Origin: Algoriphagus sp.
GTDB taxonomy: Bacteria; Bacteroidota; Bacteroidia; Cytophagales; Cyclobacteriaceae
Direction: 5' to 3'
NCBI GenBank assembly: GCA_018336015.1
Contig: JAGXQZ010000060.1
Span: forward strand, 92,312-156,311
DNA length: 64,000 nt
Of this stretch, positions 16,021 to 23,774 are shown in pieces; position 1 is the first letter of the stretch, and every line of letters begins with the position of its first letter. The notes under the pieces are model-generated. The model had not been told where the DNA came from. It was given only the letters and a program-made list of their open reading frames with translations, and did no database searches. The translations under genes were made by a program, and so were the position numbers.

Positions 16021-17142
16021 ATGAAAGAAGAAACAACATATCCTTTTAACGAGGAATTAAGAGACGAAGAAGAGAAATCTTCATTAGAAGACGATCATGC
16101 AGAACTACCTCCAAATGACATTGTCGCATACAATGAATTGAGGTCTTGTGCGGATATAGTAAGAATGTGGAGAAATCGTCAATTGACGATTCAGCCAGAT
16201 TTTCAAAGAGATATCGTTTGGAAAAAGCCGGAACAGACGAGATTAATTGATTCATTAATCAAACAATTACCGATTCCTAGTATGTGTATAAGTTTTGATT
16301 TTAATACAAATGAAAGACTTGTTATTGACGGCCTTCAAAGAATTTCGACCATTATTAATTTCCTGACAAATGACGAATATCAATTATCATCTTTAGATGA
16401 TATTGATCCAAAGATTTCAGGAAAAACAGTATCATCAATTAAATCTAAAAATAAAACTCTCTATGATAGAGTTGAAAATTTGACAATCCCAATTACTGTT
16501 TTAAGATGTGACTATCAAAAAAAGCAGCATATGGATTATTTGTTTACAATTTTCCACAGATTAAATTCAGGAGGAACAAAACTTAATAATCAAGAGATAA
16601 GGAATTGTATTTACAATGGAAAATTAAATACACTATTAAAAAGTACTGTAAAGTATCCTAACTACAAAAGCCTATTCAACATTGATGACGATAAAACTTA
16701 TCGTTTTGCATTTGAAGAATTGAATTTAAGATATTTCGCATTCGAAGAACTGCTTGACAAGTACAATGGAAAATTGGCTAAGTTTCTAAACGACTACATG
16801 TATGACAAAGAAAAAAATCCAAAACTCCCTAAAATAACAGATGTAGAAATTGAAAATAAAAGAAAGCAATTTCAAAAGACTATTGATTTAACCTATACAA
16901 AAGTATATAATAATCAAAGTGCTGAAAAGGTCAGTAAATCTGTGATTGAAGCTGTCTTAGTAGCAGTCAGCAAAAATACAGGTTATATTGATAGTTTGAG
17001 CGTTCTTGATGCTCAAGAATTACTAACAACTTTAAGGAATGATCCTCTTTTTTCAGTAGAAAGTTTAAAAGAAGGATTATCTCAAAAATCAAAAGTAATA
17101 GACCGTATTAACAGAGCAATCGAAATTTTTTCTGGAAATTAA
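16021..17142 (+). CDS. DUF262 (GmrS-N/ParB-like) domain protein
   Basis: 373 residues. After an acidic N-terminal leader (1-30) comes a DUF262 domain with its two hallmark blocks: QPDFQRDIVW (58-67) followed by the conserved Lys-Pro, and VIDGLQRIS (101-109), equivalent to the DGQQR motif. DUF262 is a ParB/Srx-fold domain found in type IV restriction enzymes (GmrSD), DNA phosphorothioation systems and many defence loci; in GmrSD it hydrolyses nucleotides and is followed by an HNH (DUF1524) nuclease domain. Here no HNH motif is visible, so the nuclease half is missing or supplied by a partner. Its stop overlaps the next gene by one base (TAATG), giving tight coupling. AT-rich codon use suggests transfer. 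Confidence 0.85.
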   Translation: MKEETTYPFNEELRDEEEKSSLEDDHAELPPNDIVAYNELRSCADIVRMWRNRQLTIQPDFQRDIVWKKPEQTRLIDSLIKQLPIPSMCISFDFNTNERLVIDGLQRISTIINFLTNDEYQLSSLDDIDPKISGKTVSSIKSKNKTLYDRVENLTIPITVLRCDYQKKQHMDYLFTIFHRLNSGGTKLNNQEIRNCIYNGKLNTLLKSTVKYPNYKSLFNIDDDKTYRFAFEELNLRYFAFEELLDKYNGKLAKFLNDYMYDKEKNPKLPKITDVEIENKRKQFQKTIDLTYTKVYNNQSAEKVSKSVIEAVLVAVSKNTGYIDSLSVLDAQELLTTLRNDPLFSVESLKEGLSQKSKVIDRINRAIEIFSGN

Positions 17143-17633
17143 TGGTAGTAAAAAAGCATATCCTAAATAATATTCAAAAGCTCGATAGATTGTATAACTC
17201 TGCCCCGACAGCAGAAGCTACCTACTATTCCAAACTTGCTATAATAGAGCTTTGCGGATGGATTGAACATTCTATGGATAATATTGCAGATAATTTTGCG
17301 ACACGGCACTTGACCTCTACTCCATTTAGAGATATGTACTCAAGTATAAAAAAAGGAACCTATGGCTTTGAGTACAAAAAAAATTTTCGAAAAATGCTTA
17401 GTAGCACCATTGGACTTCATAATATGCAATCAATTGAATTGTCACTAACTACAACTGGAGAAATTGCAATACTTGAAGCTACCTTATCTTCATTAAAAAC
17501 TCTAAGAGATAATGCTGCACACACATTTATTGATGCAACGACTACCTATCAAGCTCCTTCAGCAACAAAATCGCAACTCTTAATAATTTATCCCATACTT
17601 AAAAAAATCGGACAACAAGTTAGATCATTATGA
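17142..17633 (+). CDS. HEPN-domain protein, candidate RNase effector
   Basis: 163 residues, all-helical. The region AEATYYSKLAIIELCGWIEH (24-43) and a C-terminal R-x4-H motif, R122 to H127 in LRDNAAHTF, match the RiboL-PSP/MAE-type HEPN families. The Arg and His of R-x4-6-H form the active site of HEPN ribonucleases when dimerised. Translation is coupled to the DUF262 gene through a one-base overlap (TAATG). HEPN toxins with a linked regulator are typical of abortive-infection and toxin-antitoxin modules, so the pair is best read as a two-gene defence or toxin-antitoxin unit. No antitoxin of the MNT type is nearby. RNase activity is inferred from the motif only. Confidence 0.72.
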   Translation: MVVKKHILNNIQKLDRLYNSAPTAEATYYSKLAIIELCGWIEHSMDNIADNFATRHLTSTPFRDMYSSIKKGTYGFEYKKNFRKMLSSTIGLHNMQSIELSLTTTGEIAILEATLSSLKTLRDNAAHTFIDATTTYQAPSATKSQLLIIYPILKKIGQQVRSL

Positions 17634-17730
17634 AAGCTCGAACGCAAAACCAGAAAAGGTTAGCGGTCACCCTATTGAAAGACCTTTCGAATCAAAATGA
17701 TAAAATAAATTATAAATCAAATAGATTAGA

Positions 17731-18309
17731 ATGTTTTCAAAGCTACTAAAACTAACTTTTGCAATAACAGCTTATGCACCTGTCATCCTAATTTGCTGGA
17801 TTGTAAGCATTTATAATTTAATACAATCAGGTGGAAATATTAGTTTCATTGACTTTTCGAATTTCAAAATCACCGATTTGATTAACAGATTAAATTTGAT
17901 TTTCCTATTCTTATTGTTGGTTTTAGCCTCTTGGTTTATTTTGAAGTTAGCTAGCAATAAACTTACAAGAAATCATATTGAAGTAAAGTCAATTAAAAGT
18001 TCTGACCTTAATATGAATATTCTTGTTTTTAGTTACTTCCTTCCTTGTGTTGAAGTTTACAAAAAAGATTTTATATACTTAATTGCTTGGTTTTTGGCTC
18101 TTTGTGTAATAATTTACATTAATAAAGGAACATATTTTTATAACCCTCTTATGAAACTGTTTGGATATAGTTATTATGAAATCGCTACAAAAAAGGAAGT
18201 AACATATTTGATGCTTTCAAAACAAAAACTAAAAAACACTAATGATATAAATGCATATTCTCAACTTACTGATTTTGTGCTGTTAAATTCGTCTAACCCT
18301 AAAATGTAA
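17731..18309 (+). CDS. kwaA: KwaA-like membrane protein of a Kiwa-type defence system
   Basis: 192 residues with probable membrane helices at about 9-31, 55-74, 92-107 and 113-130, then a soluble C-terminal part. The segment after the last helix, YNPLMKLFGYSYYEIATK, resembles the 'NP-x-L-x-L-x-GY-x-x-YE' stretch I associate with KwaA, and the length is near that of KwaA (about 200). In Kiwa, KwaA is the four-helix inner-membrane sensor that works with KwaB. The gene lies 97 bases after the HEPN gene and three bases before the KwaB-like gene, whose identity supports this call. Small membrane proteins are hard to assign by eye, so confidence is moderate. Confidence 0.65.
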   Translation: MFSKLLKLTFAITAYAPVILICWIVSIYNLIQSGGNISFIDFSNFKITDLINRLNLIFLFLLLVLASWFILKLASNKLTRNHIEVKSIKSSDLNMNILVFSYFLPCVEVYKKDFIYLIAWFLALCVIIYINKGTYFYNPLMKLFGYSYYEIATKKEVTYLMLSKQKLKNTNDINAYSQLTDFVLLNSSNPKM

Positions 18310-18312
18310 ACT

Positions 18313-19149
18313 ATGCCAAACGAAACGTGTAATTTTTTTGCAATATTAAAAGATGACTCAGTAAAAAAAATAAACTTACTTCAATCTATTACCCCTGATA
18401 TTAGAGGAGTATTTGTGAATATTGGTAACTCTATTTTAAATGATGATGTAGAAGAAATTTTATTCGATGGAAATTTTAATGTTCAGGACGAAGAAATTTT
18501 ATATGTCGAATTAGAATTACCAGCAAATGTGATTGAAGCAAGTACAAATCCTATAGGAATAGATGTTTTAAACTTGGCAACTGATGACATAAAGACACTT
18601 TTTTGGGTAGAAAACAATGTATACTATTTTCAAAATTTTGATAAAAGAAAATTACTACAAAATAAAAACGTAATTTACTGGGATAGAGCTACTTTTAATA
18701 AACTAACAAATAGCGCATTAATTATTGACAATATCATCAACGCAATATACAAGAATAATAAATTTTATTTTAAGTCTTATTCAAACGCAAACAAAATTTT
18801 CAGTTTGTTGACATATTTTGAAGAAGCTACAGATGATGTTATTGAGCAATTTTCGGCTAATAACGTATTAAGTGTTGATTCAACTTGGCTGAAAAATAAC
18901 GGAAACACTGTAATAAAAAAGCAAATTACTTTAATCCAAAAGAGTAATGTACTTGCAACAGCAAATCCCAAAAAGGTTAAAACTTCTGCAAATAAGTTTA
19001 ACTTGAAAATTGAATTGGTAGACGGTAAATTGGTTTTACCAAACGACAAAAAACAATGCAAAGACATTCTTTCTTTTTTAAACGAACAGTATTACATTGG
19101 TTTAATTACAGGGAAAAAGTTCAGAACAAACTCTAAGAGAGATGCTTAG
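18313..19149 (+). CDS. kwaB: KwaB-like DUF4868 protein of a Kiwa-type defence system
   Basis: 278 residues, soluble. Features that recall DUF4868/KwaB: a central DLFWV-like strand (LFWVENNVYYF, about 97-107), the block FKSYSNANKIFSLLTYFEEA followed by TDDVIEQF (about 154-182), and a C-terminus reading YYIGLITGKKFRTNSKR, close to the 'LTG-x-x-(Y/F)-x-x-N-x-KR' ending I associate with the family. KwaB is the effector that acts on phage DNA in complex with membrane-bound KwaA. The protein is somewhat shorter than the commonly described KwaB (about 300 residues) but shows no truncation. The start is three bases after the kwaA-like stop, so one mRNA is expected. Confidence 0.72.
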   Translation: MPNETCNFFAILKDDSVKKINLLQSITPDIRGVFVNIGNSILNDDVEEILFDGNFNVQDEEILYVELELPANVIEASTNPIGIDVLNLATDDIKTLFWVENNVYYFQNFDKRKLLQNKNVIYWDRATFNKLTNSALIIDNIINAIYKNNKFYFKSYSNANKIFSLLTYFEEATDDVIEQFSANNVLSVDSTWLKNNGNTVIKKQITLIQKSNVLATANPKKVKTSANKFNLKIELVDGKLVLPNDKKQCKDILSFLNEQYYIGLITGKKFRTNSKRDA

Positions 19150-19439
19150 CGTAATAGATAAAAGCCAAAAAAGTGATAACCGTTAACAACTAAGCTTTCG
19201 TTGCGCGCCGAGAACAGCCTGTCCCGATGAATATCGGGAAACAATGAAAGTGCTGTTGCACTGCCTGTCTCGATTATTTCGAGAAGACCGGTGAGGTTCT
19301 TATGGGGATTGAATCGGAATTTCAAATGGATTTATAGGGTAGGTTAGTTCAAAAAGTCCGCTTTGGGTTGTGGATCACATTCAAAAAGCAATCTAATTAT
19401 AGAATTTCCCGCCCTTCCAATCTCCTCTAGTCGTAGTCT

Positions 19440-19538
19440 ATTGTCTTTCATGTTTGAAGTTCATCGGGTGCTGGGTTTAAACCCTTCCTAGGTGTACTAT
19501 AATGTCTTTTATGATTGAAGTTCAGCTGGTGCTGGGTG
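19440..19538 (+). repeat. imperfect direct repeat, two copies 60 bases apart
   Basis: ATTGTCTTTCATGTTTGAAG at 19440 recurs as AATGTCTTTTATGATTGAAG at 19500, and both continue into GTTCA followed by GGTGCTGGGT. The period is 60 bases with a handful of mismatches per copy. The second copy runs directly into the palindrome at 19534. Confidence 0.6.
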
Positions 19539-19582
19539 TAATTTGCAATTACACCCTTTTATAAAGAGGAATTTGTAATTCC
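19534..19582. repeat. REP-like pair of palindromes
   Basis: GGGTGTAATT-TGC-AATTACACCC (19534-19556) is a perfect 10-bp stem with a 3-base loop, followed 11 bases later by GGAATT-TGT-AATTCC (19568-19582), a perfect 6-bp stem with a 3-base loop. The shared AATT-TGY-AATT core suggests related REP units in a pair, as in BIMEs mobilised by REP-associated transposases. No transposase is in the window. Confidence 0.55.
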
Positions 19583-19675
19583 ATTTCGAGGTTTGAAGCC
19601 TTATTCTTTGAAGCATTTGAACAATTTGTAAATGATAGGATAGATAGACCTAAGTTAAAATTAAAGTCTTTCTCC

Positions 19676-19706
19676 GCCCTTCCATCCCCCTTTGGAAGGG
19701 CTTTTT
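19676..19706 (+). terminator. terminator-like hairpin
   Basis: GCCCTTCC (19676-19683) pairs with GGAAGGGC (19694-19701) around a 10-base loop, followed by TTTTT. Orientation suits plus-strand transcription, so it could end the KwaB mRNA, but it is 530 bases downstream of that gene. Confidence 0.6.
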
Positions 19707-19785
19707 CTTTCCCCCTCCTCAATCGTTTCCGCAATTTCCAGACCCCTCAGGAAGGTCAGGCGGGGAAGATTTCTTACTTTAAAGG

Positions 19786-20670
19786 ATGAACCCAAAAGAC
19801 CTTTCCCGAAGGGGCTTCTTGCAGCAGTCCGCCATCGCCGGACTCGGTGCAGCCCTGCTTCCTCACCTCGCTTGGTGCGCGACTCCTGCCGCTGACCTCC
19901 GCTTTGGCCTCGTGACCTACGAGTGGGCCAAGGATTGGGACCTGCCTACCCTGATCTCCAACTGTGAGAAGACGGGCGTCCTCGGCGTAGAGCTCCGCAC
20001 CCAGCATGCCCATGCGGTGGAAGTAGGCCTCAGCAAGGCCCAACGGCTCGATGTCAAGAAGCGCTTTGCCGACAGTCCCGTCACCTGTCTCGGCTACGGC
20101 AGCAATTACGAATACCACAGTCCCGACCCCGCCAAGCTGAAGGAAAATATCGAAGGCACCAAGGCCTACATCCAGCTCTGCCATGACATCGGGGCTTCCG
20201 GCATCAAGGTCAAGCCCAATGCCATGCCCAAGGAAGTTGCCCCCGAAAAGACCATCGCCCAGATCGCCCGCTCTTTCAATGAAGTGGGGAAGTTTGCCCA
20301 AGACTACGGGCAGCTGATCCGGGTGGAAGTGCACGGCACGACGACTCAGGAACTTCCCGTGATGAAGCAGATCTTTGATCAGGTCACCGAATCCAACGTC
20401 AAGGTCTGCTGGAACTGCAATGCGGAAGATCTGCTGCCTCCGGGTTTGGAACACAACTTCGACCTGGTGAAAAAGTGGTTTGGCGATACGGTGCACGTCC
20501 GCGAGTTTAACGTGGGCGATTATCCCTATCCCGAGCTGTTTCGCCTCTTTGCCAAGATGAACTACCAAGGCTGGATCCTGCTGGAAGCCCGCACGCAACC
20601 TGCCGACCGCGTCGCCGCGCTAAAGGAGCAGCTGGAGTTGTTTAAGGGGTTGGTGGCTGGAAGTAGGTAG
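19786..20670 (+). CDS. Tat-exported sugar phosphate isomerase/epimerase-like TIM-barrel protein
   Basis: 294 residues. The N-terminus is a twin-arginine signal (LSRRGFLQQSAIAGLGAALL), so the folded protein is exported. The rest is a xylose-isomerase-like TIM barrel (AP endonuclease 2 family): FGLVTYEW (strand 1), GVELRT, IKVKPNAMP, IRVEVHGT, VCWNCNA, VREFNVGD and ILLEART strands supply the Glu/His/Asp metal ligands typical of the fold. These enzymes isomerise or epimerise sugars or act as 3-ketoglycoside lyase partners. It is the first gene of a carbohydrate-type cluster with the Gfo/Idh/MocA gene. It is more GC-rich than the island upstream. Confidence 0.85.
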   Translation: MNPKDLSRRGFLQQSAIAGLGAALLPHLAWCATPAADLRFGLVTYEWAKDWDLPTLISNCEKTGVLGVELRTQHAHAVEVGLSKAQRLDVKKRFADSPVTCLGYGSNYEYHSPDPAKLKENIEGTKAYIQLCHDIGASGIKVKPNAMPKEVAPEKTIAQIARSFNEVGKFAQDYGQLIRVEVHGTTTQELPVMKQIFDQVTESNVKVCWNCNAEDLLPPGLEHNFDLVKKWFGDTVHVREFNVGDYPYPELFRLFAKMNYQGWILLEARTQPADRVAALKEQLELFKGLVAGSR

Positions 20671-21078
20671 TGATCAGTAAGCAGTCTCAGTGATCAGTAA
20701 GCAGTCGCAGTGATCAGTCTTCAGAATCAGTGATCAGTAAGCAGTCTCAGTGGTCAGTATTGTGAGATAGTACCCTTCGACAAGCTCAGGGCAGGACCTT
20801 CGACAAGCTCAGGGCCGTATCTGAATACTGACTACTAAGACCTCTGACCACTGACCACCGATCACTAAACCTTGACCATTGAACTTCGAACCCTGAATAC
20901 TGAACTCTGAATCCTGACCACTGACCACCAATCACTAAACCTTGACCATTGAACTTCGAACTCTGAACTCTGAAAACCGAACACTGACCACTGAATACTG
21001 AACACTGAACACTGAATATTGAAATCCGAAATCCGAACTCCGAAATCAAAAATCCGAAATCAATAAACCCTCCATACC
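20671..21078. repeat. short tandem repeat tract, mostly with 7-nt period
   Basis: Four sub-blocks: (1) 20671-20760, a 20-nt unit TGATCAGTAAGCAGTCTCAG repeated imperfectly (7+7+6); (2) two copies of CCTTCGACAAGCTCAGGGC at 20774-20792 and 20797-20815; (3) 20844-20983, a strict 7-nt register (tgaccac, tgaccac, cgatcac, taaacct, tgaccat, tgaactt, cgaaccc...) containing a 70-nt (ten-heptamer) duplication starting at 20844 and 20914; (4) 20984-21060, further heptamers of the form tgaacac/cgaaatc. A minus-strand frame at 20786-21049 translates only this repeat and is not a gene. Confidence 0.9.
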
Positions 21079-22440
21079 ATGACCAACGATCAATCCAGAA
21101 GAGATTTTCTGAAAAAATCAGCCCTCACTACTGCCGGAATTGGCTTCGGTGCGATGGCTTTTTCCCCAAAAAGTTATGGCCGCATCCTCGGTGCCAATGA
21201 CCGGGTGAATGTAGGCATTGTAGGTTTCTCCGACCGATGCCGTGGCGCCTTGGTTCCTGCCATGCAGATTCACGCCAAGGAAATGAACTTTCAGTTTACC
21301 GCCGTGTCGGACATCTGGAGCCGCAGACGGGACGAAGCACAGGCTTTTGTCAAGGAACGCGCAGGAGTGGACATCGCTGCCTGCCGCAACAATGAGGAAC
21401 TCTATGACCGCAAGGATGTAGATGTCGTCATCATCAGCACGGCGGACTTTCAGCATGCCCTGCACTGCAAGGAAGCGGTTGAAGCTGGCCGGGATGCCTA
21501 TGTGGAAAAGCCCTTTGCCGAAACCATGGCTGACAACCGTGCTGCCAAAGAAGCGGTCCTTCGTACCGGTAAAATCGTGCAGGTGGGTTCGCAGCGCCGC
21601 AGTGGACTCAACTATCACCAAGCCCATGACTTTATCAAAGCCGGCAAATTTGGCGATATCGTCGCGGTGGAGATGACTTGGAATGTAAATCAACCCGGTC
21701 GCTGGAGACGTGCCGACCTCGTCAATCAAATTCGAAAAGAAGATACCGACTGGGATCGCTACCAGATGAACCGTCCCAAGACAGAATGGGATCCGCGCAA
21801 ATACCTGGAATTCCGGTTGTTTTGGCCATACTCTTCCGGGATTCCGGGGCAGTGGATGGCGCATCAGATCGATACGGTGCACTGGTTTACCGACTTGCCT
21901 CACCCACGCAGCGTGGCTGCCAACGGAGGTATTTACCTGTGGAAAGACGGCCGCCAAAACTTTGATACCATGACGGCGGTCTTTGACTACGGGCCGCTGA
22001 ATGACAAAAGTAAAGGCTTCCAAGTGATCTATTCTTCCCGATTTACCAACTCTGCCGGTGGTACCAAGGAGATTTATTATTCCAATGCTGGCGAGCTAAA
22101 CTTGGATACCAATAAGATCTCTCCCAATGGGGGGCTTTCCGCCAATCAGGCGAGAGCGATGGGGCTGAAGGAAAATCTCCTTCCGGAAATGGCGCTCGGC
22201 GAGGCAGTACAAGTGGAAACAGGTGCCAATACCGGTGCGGATCCCATGACCTCAGCTCACATGCGCAACTGGATGGAATGTGTGCGTTCCCGTAAAAAGC
22301 CGAATGCCGACGTGATGGCAGGTTATAACCATTCGATCGCGAATATTATGACAACGGCTGCACTTCGTACCGGTCAATTTGTAACTTTCGATGAAGAAAA
22401 GCAGGAAGTGATGGCCGGAGGCAAAGTGTTCCAATACTAA
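21079..22440 (+). CDS. Tat-exported Gfo/Idh/MocA family oxidoreductase
   Basis: 453 residues with a twin-arginine signal (QSRRDFLKKSALTTAGIG). The NAD(P)-binding Rossmann motif is at 46-56 (GIVGFSDRCRG) and the family's EKP motif, with K144 as the expected substrate-binding/catalytic lysine, at 143-145 (YVEKPFAET). The family oxidises or reduces sugar and inositol hydroxyls. Exported members with a bound cofactor are common in Bacteroidota, where they often act on 3-keto sugars or glycosidic bonds. It lies 14 bases before the DUF6807 gene, so these two are an operon; the repeat tract separates it from the TIM-barrel gene. Confidence 0.92.
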   Translation: MTNDQSRRDFLKKSALTTAGIGFGAMAFSPKSYGRILGANDRVNVGIVGFSDRCRGALVPAMQIHAKEMNFQFTAVSDIWSRRRDEAQAFVKERAGVDIAACRNNEELYDRKDVDVVIISTADFQHALHCKEAVEAGRDAYVEKPFAETMADNRAAKEAVLRTGKIVQVGSQRRSGLNYHQAHDFIKAGKFGDIVAVEMTWNVNQPGRWRRADLVNQIRKEDTDWDRYQMNRPKTEWDPRKYLEFRLFWPYSSGIPGQWMAHQIDTVHWFTDLPHPRSVAANGGIYLWKDGRQNFDTMTAVFDYGPLNDKSKGFQVIYSSRFTNSAGGTKEIYYSNAGELNLDTNKISPNGGLSANQARAMGLKENLLPEMALGEAVQVETGANTGADPMTSAHMRNWMECVRSRKKPNADVMAGYNHSIANIMTTAALRTGQFVTFDEEKQEVMAGGKVFQY

Positions 22441-22454
22441 ATCAGATCGAATCC

Positions 22455-23534
22455 ATGTTTCAAAAAATCAAGGCTGTGGCAGTTTCCAGCCTCATTTTCA
22501 TGACATTCCAAGCATGCTCAGGTAATAAAGAGGTGTCTTCCGATACGGCAGATTTTCAAAAACCAATCGTCAAATTGGTGCGAAAAGATGCCGAGAAAAA
22601 AGTCGAAGTGTTGATAGACGGTCAACTCTTCACGGCCTATTACTATCCGGAGACCATCGCCAAGCCGGTGCTGTATCCGATTCGGAGTTTGGGTGGGGCG
22701 GACCTTACCAGAGGTTACCCCTTGGACCCAAGACCGGGGGAGCGGGTAGACCATCCGCACCACATCGGGCATTGGTTTAACTACGGAGATGTCAATGGCC
22801 TTGATTTTTGGAACAATTCCGATGCGATTCCTGCGGAAAAAAAGAGCGGGTATGGCACGATCATCCCTTCTGAGGAAATTGAGCTCAAGGAGATGGGGGA
22901 CAAAGCCGAACTGACCGTGGGCATGGATTGGATCGGGCCCGACGGACGTATTTTACTGAAGGAAAAGACCAAGTTTGTTTTCCATGCCGAAGGGACCAAA
23001 CGCATGATCGACCGCATCAGCACGATTACCGCTTATGGTCTTGACGTGGACATGAAGGACAACAAAGAGGGAATGTTTGCTATCCGGGTGGCGCGGGAGT
23101 TGGAGCATCCATCGGACAAGCCAGAGCTCTTCACCGATGCCAATGGCATAGCCACCGCAGTTCCCACTTTGAATAACGAAGGCGTGACAGGTAAGTACCG
23201 CAGCAGCGAAGGCAAAGTTGGGGATGAAGTTTGGGGAACCCGAGGCAAATGGGTGACTTTGACTGGAGTCATCAAAGGCGAGCAGGTGGCCATGACCATC
23301 CTCGATCATCCGAATAATCCGGGGTATCCGACCTATTGGCATGCGAGAGGCTATGGCTTGTTTGCAGCAAACCCACTCGGTCAAAAAGCCCTCAGCAACG
23401 GCAAGGAAACGCTCAATTTTAAGTTGGCCGAAGGAAAATCAGCCACGTTCCGCTACCGGATATTGATTCATTCGGGGACAAGTGTGACGGATGAGTTGCT
23501 GAATACGGAGTTTGCGGCCTTTTCGAAGAAGTGA
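22455..23534 (+). CDS. DUF6807 (PmoA-like) family lipoprotein
   Basis: 359 residues. The N-terminus is a lipoprotein signal ending TFQAC with C21 as the predicted lipidated residue. The mature part carries the DUF6807 signature: Y-P rich N-terminal strands (AKPVLYPIRSLGGADLTRGY), the histidine cluster VDHPHHIGHWF and a second conserved region ILDHPNNPGYPTYWHARGYG. The family was once labelled 'methane oxygenase PmoA', which is misleading; it occurs beside Gfo/Idh/MocA genes and TIM-barrel isomerases in polysaccharide-type clusters, as here. Its activity is not established. It forms an operon with the upstream oxidoreductase and ends ahead of a terminator. Confidence 0.85.
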   Translation: MFQKIKAVAVSSLIFMTFQACSGNKEVSSDTADFQKPIVKLVRKDAEKKVEVLIDGQLFTAYYYPETIAKPVLYPIRSLGGADLTRGYPLDPRPGERVDHPHHIGHWFNYGDVNGLDFWNNSDAIPAEKKSGYGTIIPSEEIELKEMGDKAELTVGMDWIGPDGRILLKEKTKFVFHAEGTKRMIDRISTITAYGLDVDMKDNKEGMFAIRVARELEHPSDKPELFTDANGIATAVPTLNNEGVTGKYRSSEGKVGDEVWGTRGKWVTLTGVIKGEQVAMTILDHPNNPGYPTYWHARGYGLFAANPLGQKALSNGKETLNFKLAEGKSATFRYRILIHSGTSVTDELLNTEFAAFSKK

Positions 23535-23644
23535 TTTTCAGTTTCCCGCAGACCTGACTGCCTTCAGGCAAGTTTGCACAGAAAAAGGCGCAGATTTTCG
23601 CGGATTTAAAAAAAAATATAGTTAAATCAAATTTGGCTGGATTC

Positions 23645-23682
23645 AGACCTGGCAGGTTTTCAAAACTTGACAGGTCTTTTTT
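23645..23682 (+). terminator. rho-independent terminator
   Basis: AGACCTG (23645-23651) pairs with CAGGTCT (23671-23677), with an inner AGGTTTT/AAAACTT pairing, followed by a T-run to 23682. It closes the operon ending with the DUF6807 gene. Confidence 0.8.
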
Positions 23683-23774
23683 ATTTACTTCCATCGAAAA
23701 TTAGGTAGAGGAGCTTAGTGGTTTAAAAATCAATTTTTATTTTACTTTAACTCTTCCCCTCAACCCAAAAGACC

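Larger units (their letters stand above)
19150..19785. other. intergenic region with REP-like hairpins, right edge of island
   Basis: 636 bases. From left: a short hairpin TCCCGAT/ATCGGGA (19222-19239), another TCTCGA/TCGAGA (19268-19284), an imperfect 39-base direct repeat (about 19440-19478 and 19500-19538), two adjacent palindromes (19534-19556 and 19568-19582) and a terminator-like hairpin (19676-19706). Base composition returns to that of the core at about 19.7 kb. No gene is supported. Confidence 0.55.

Noticed and set aside
20786..21049. 87-codon minus-strand open frame across the repeat tract
   Set aside because: It is a direct translation of the heptamer repeats (Ser/Phe/Val/Gln-rich), has no family features and no start context.
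20671..21065. Possible CRISPR array
   Set aside because: Units are 7 or 20 bases with no unique spacers and no cas genes; the register is a simple repeat.
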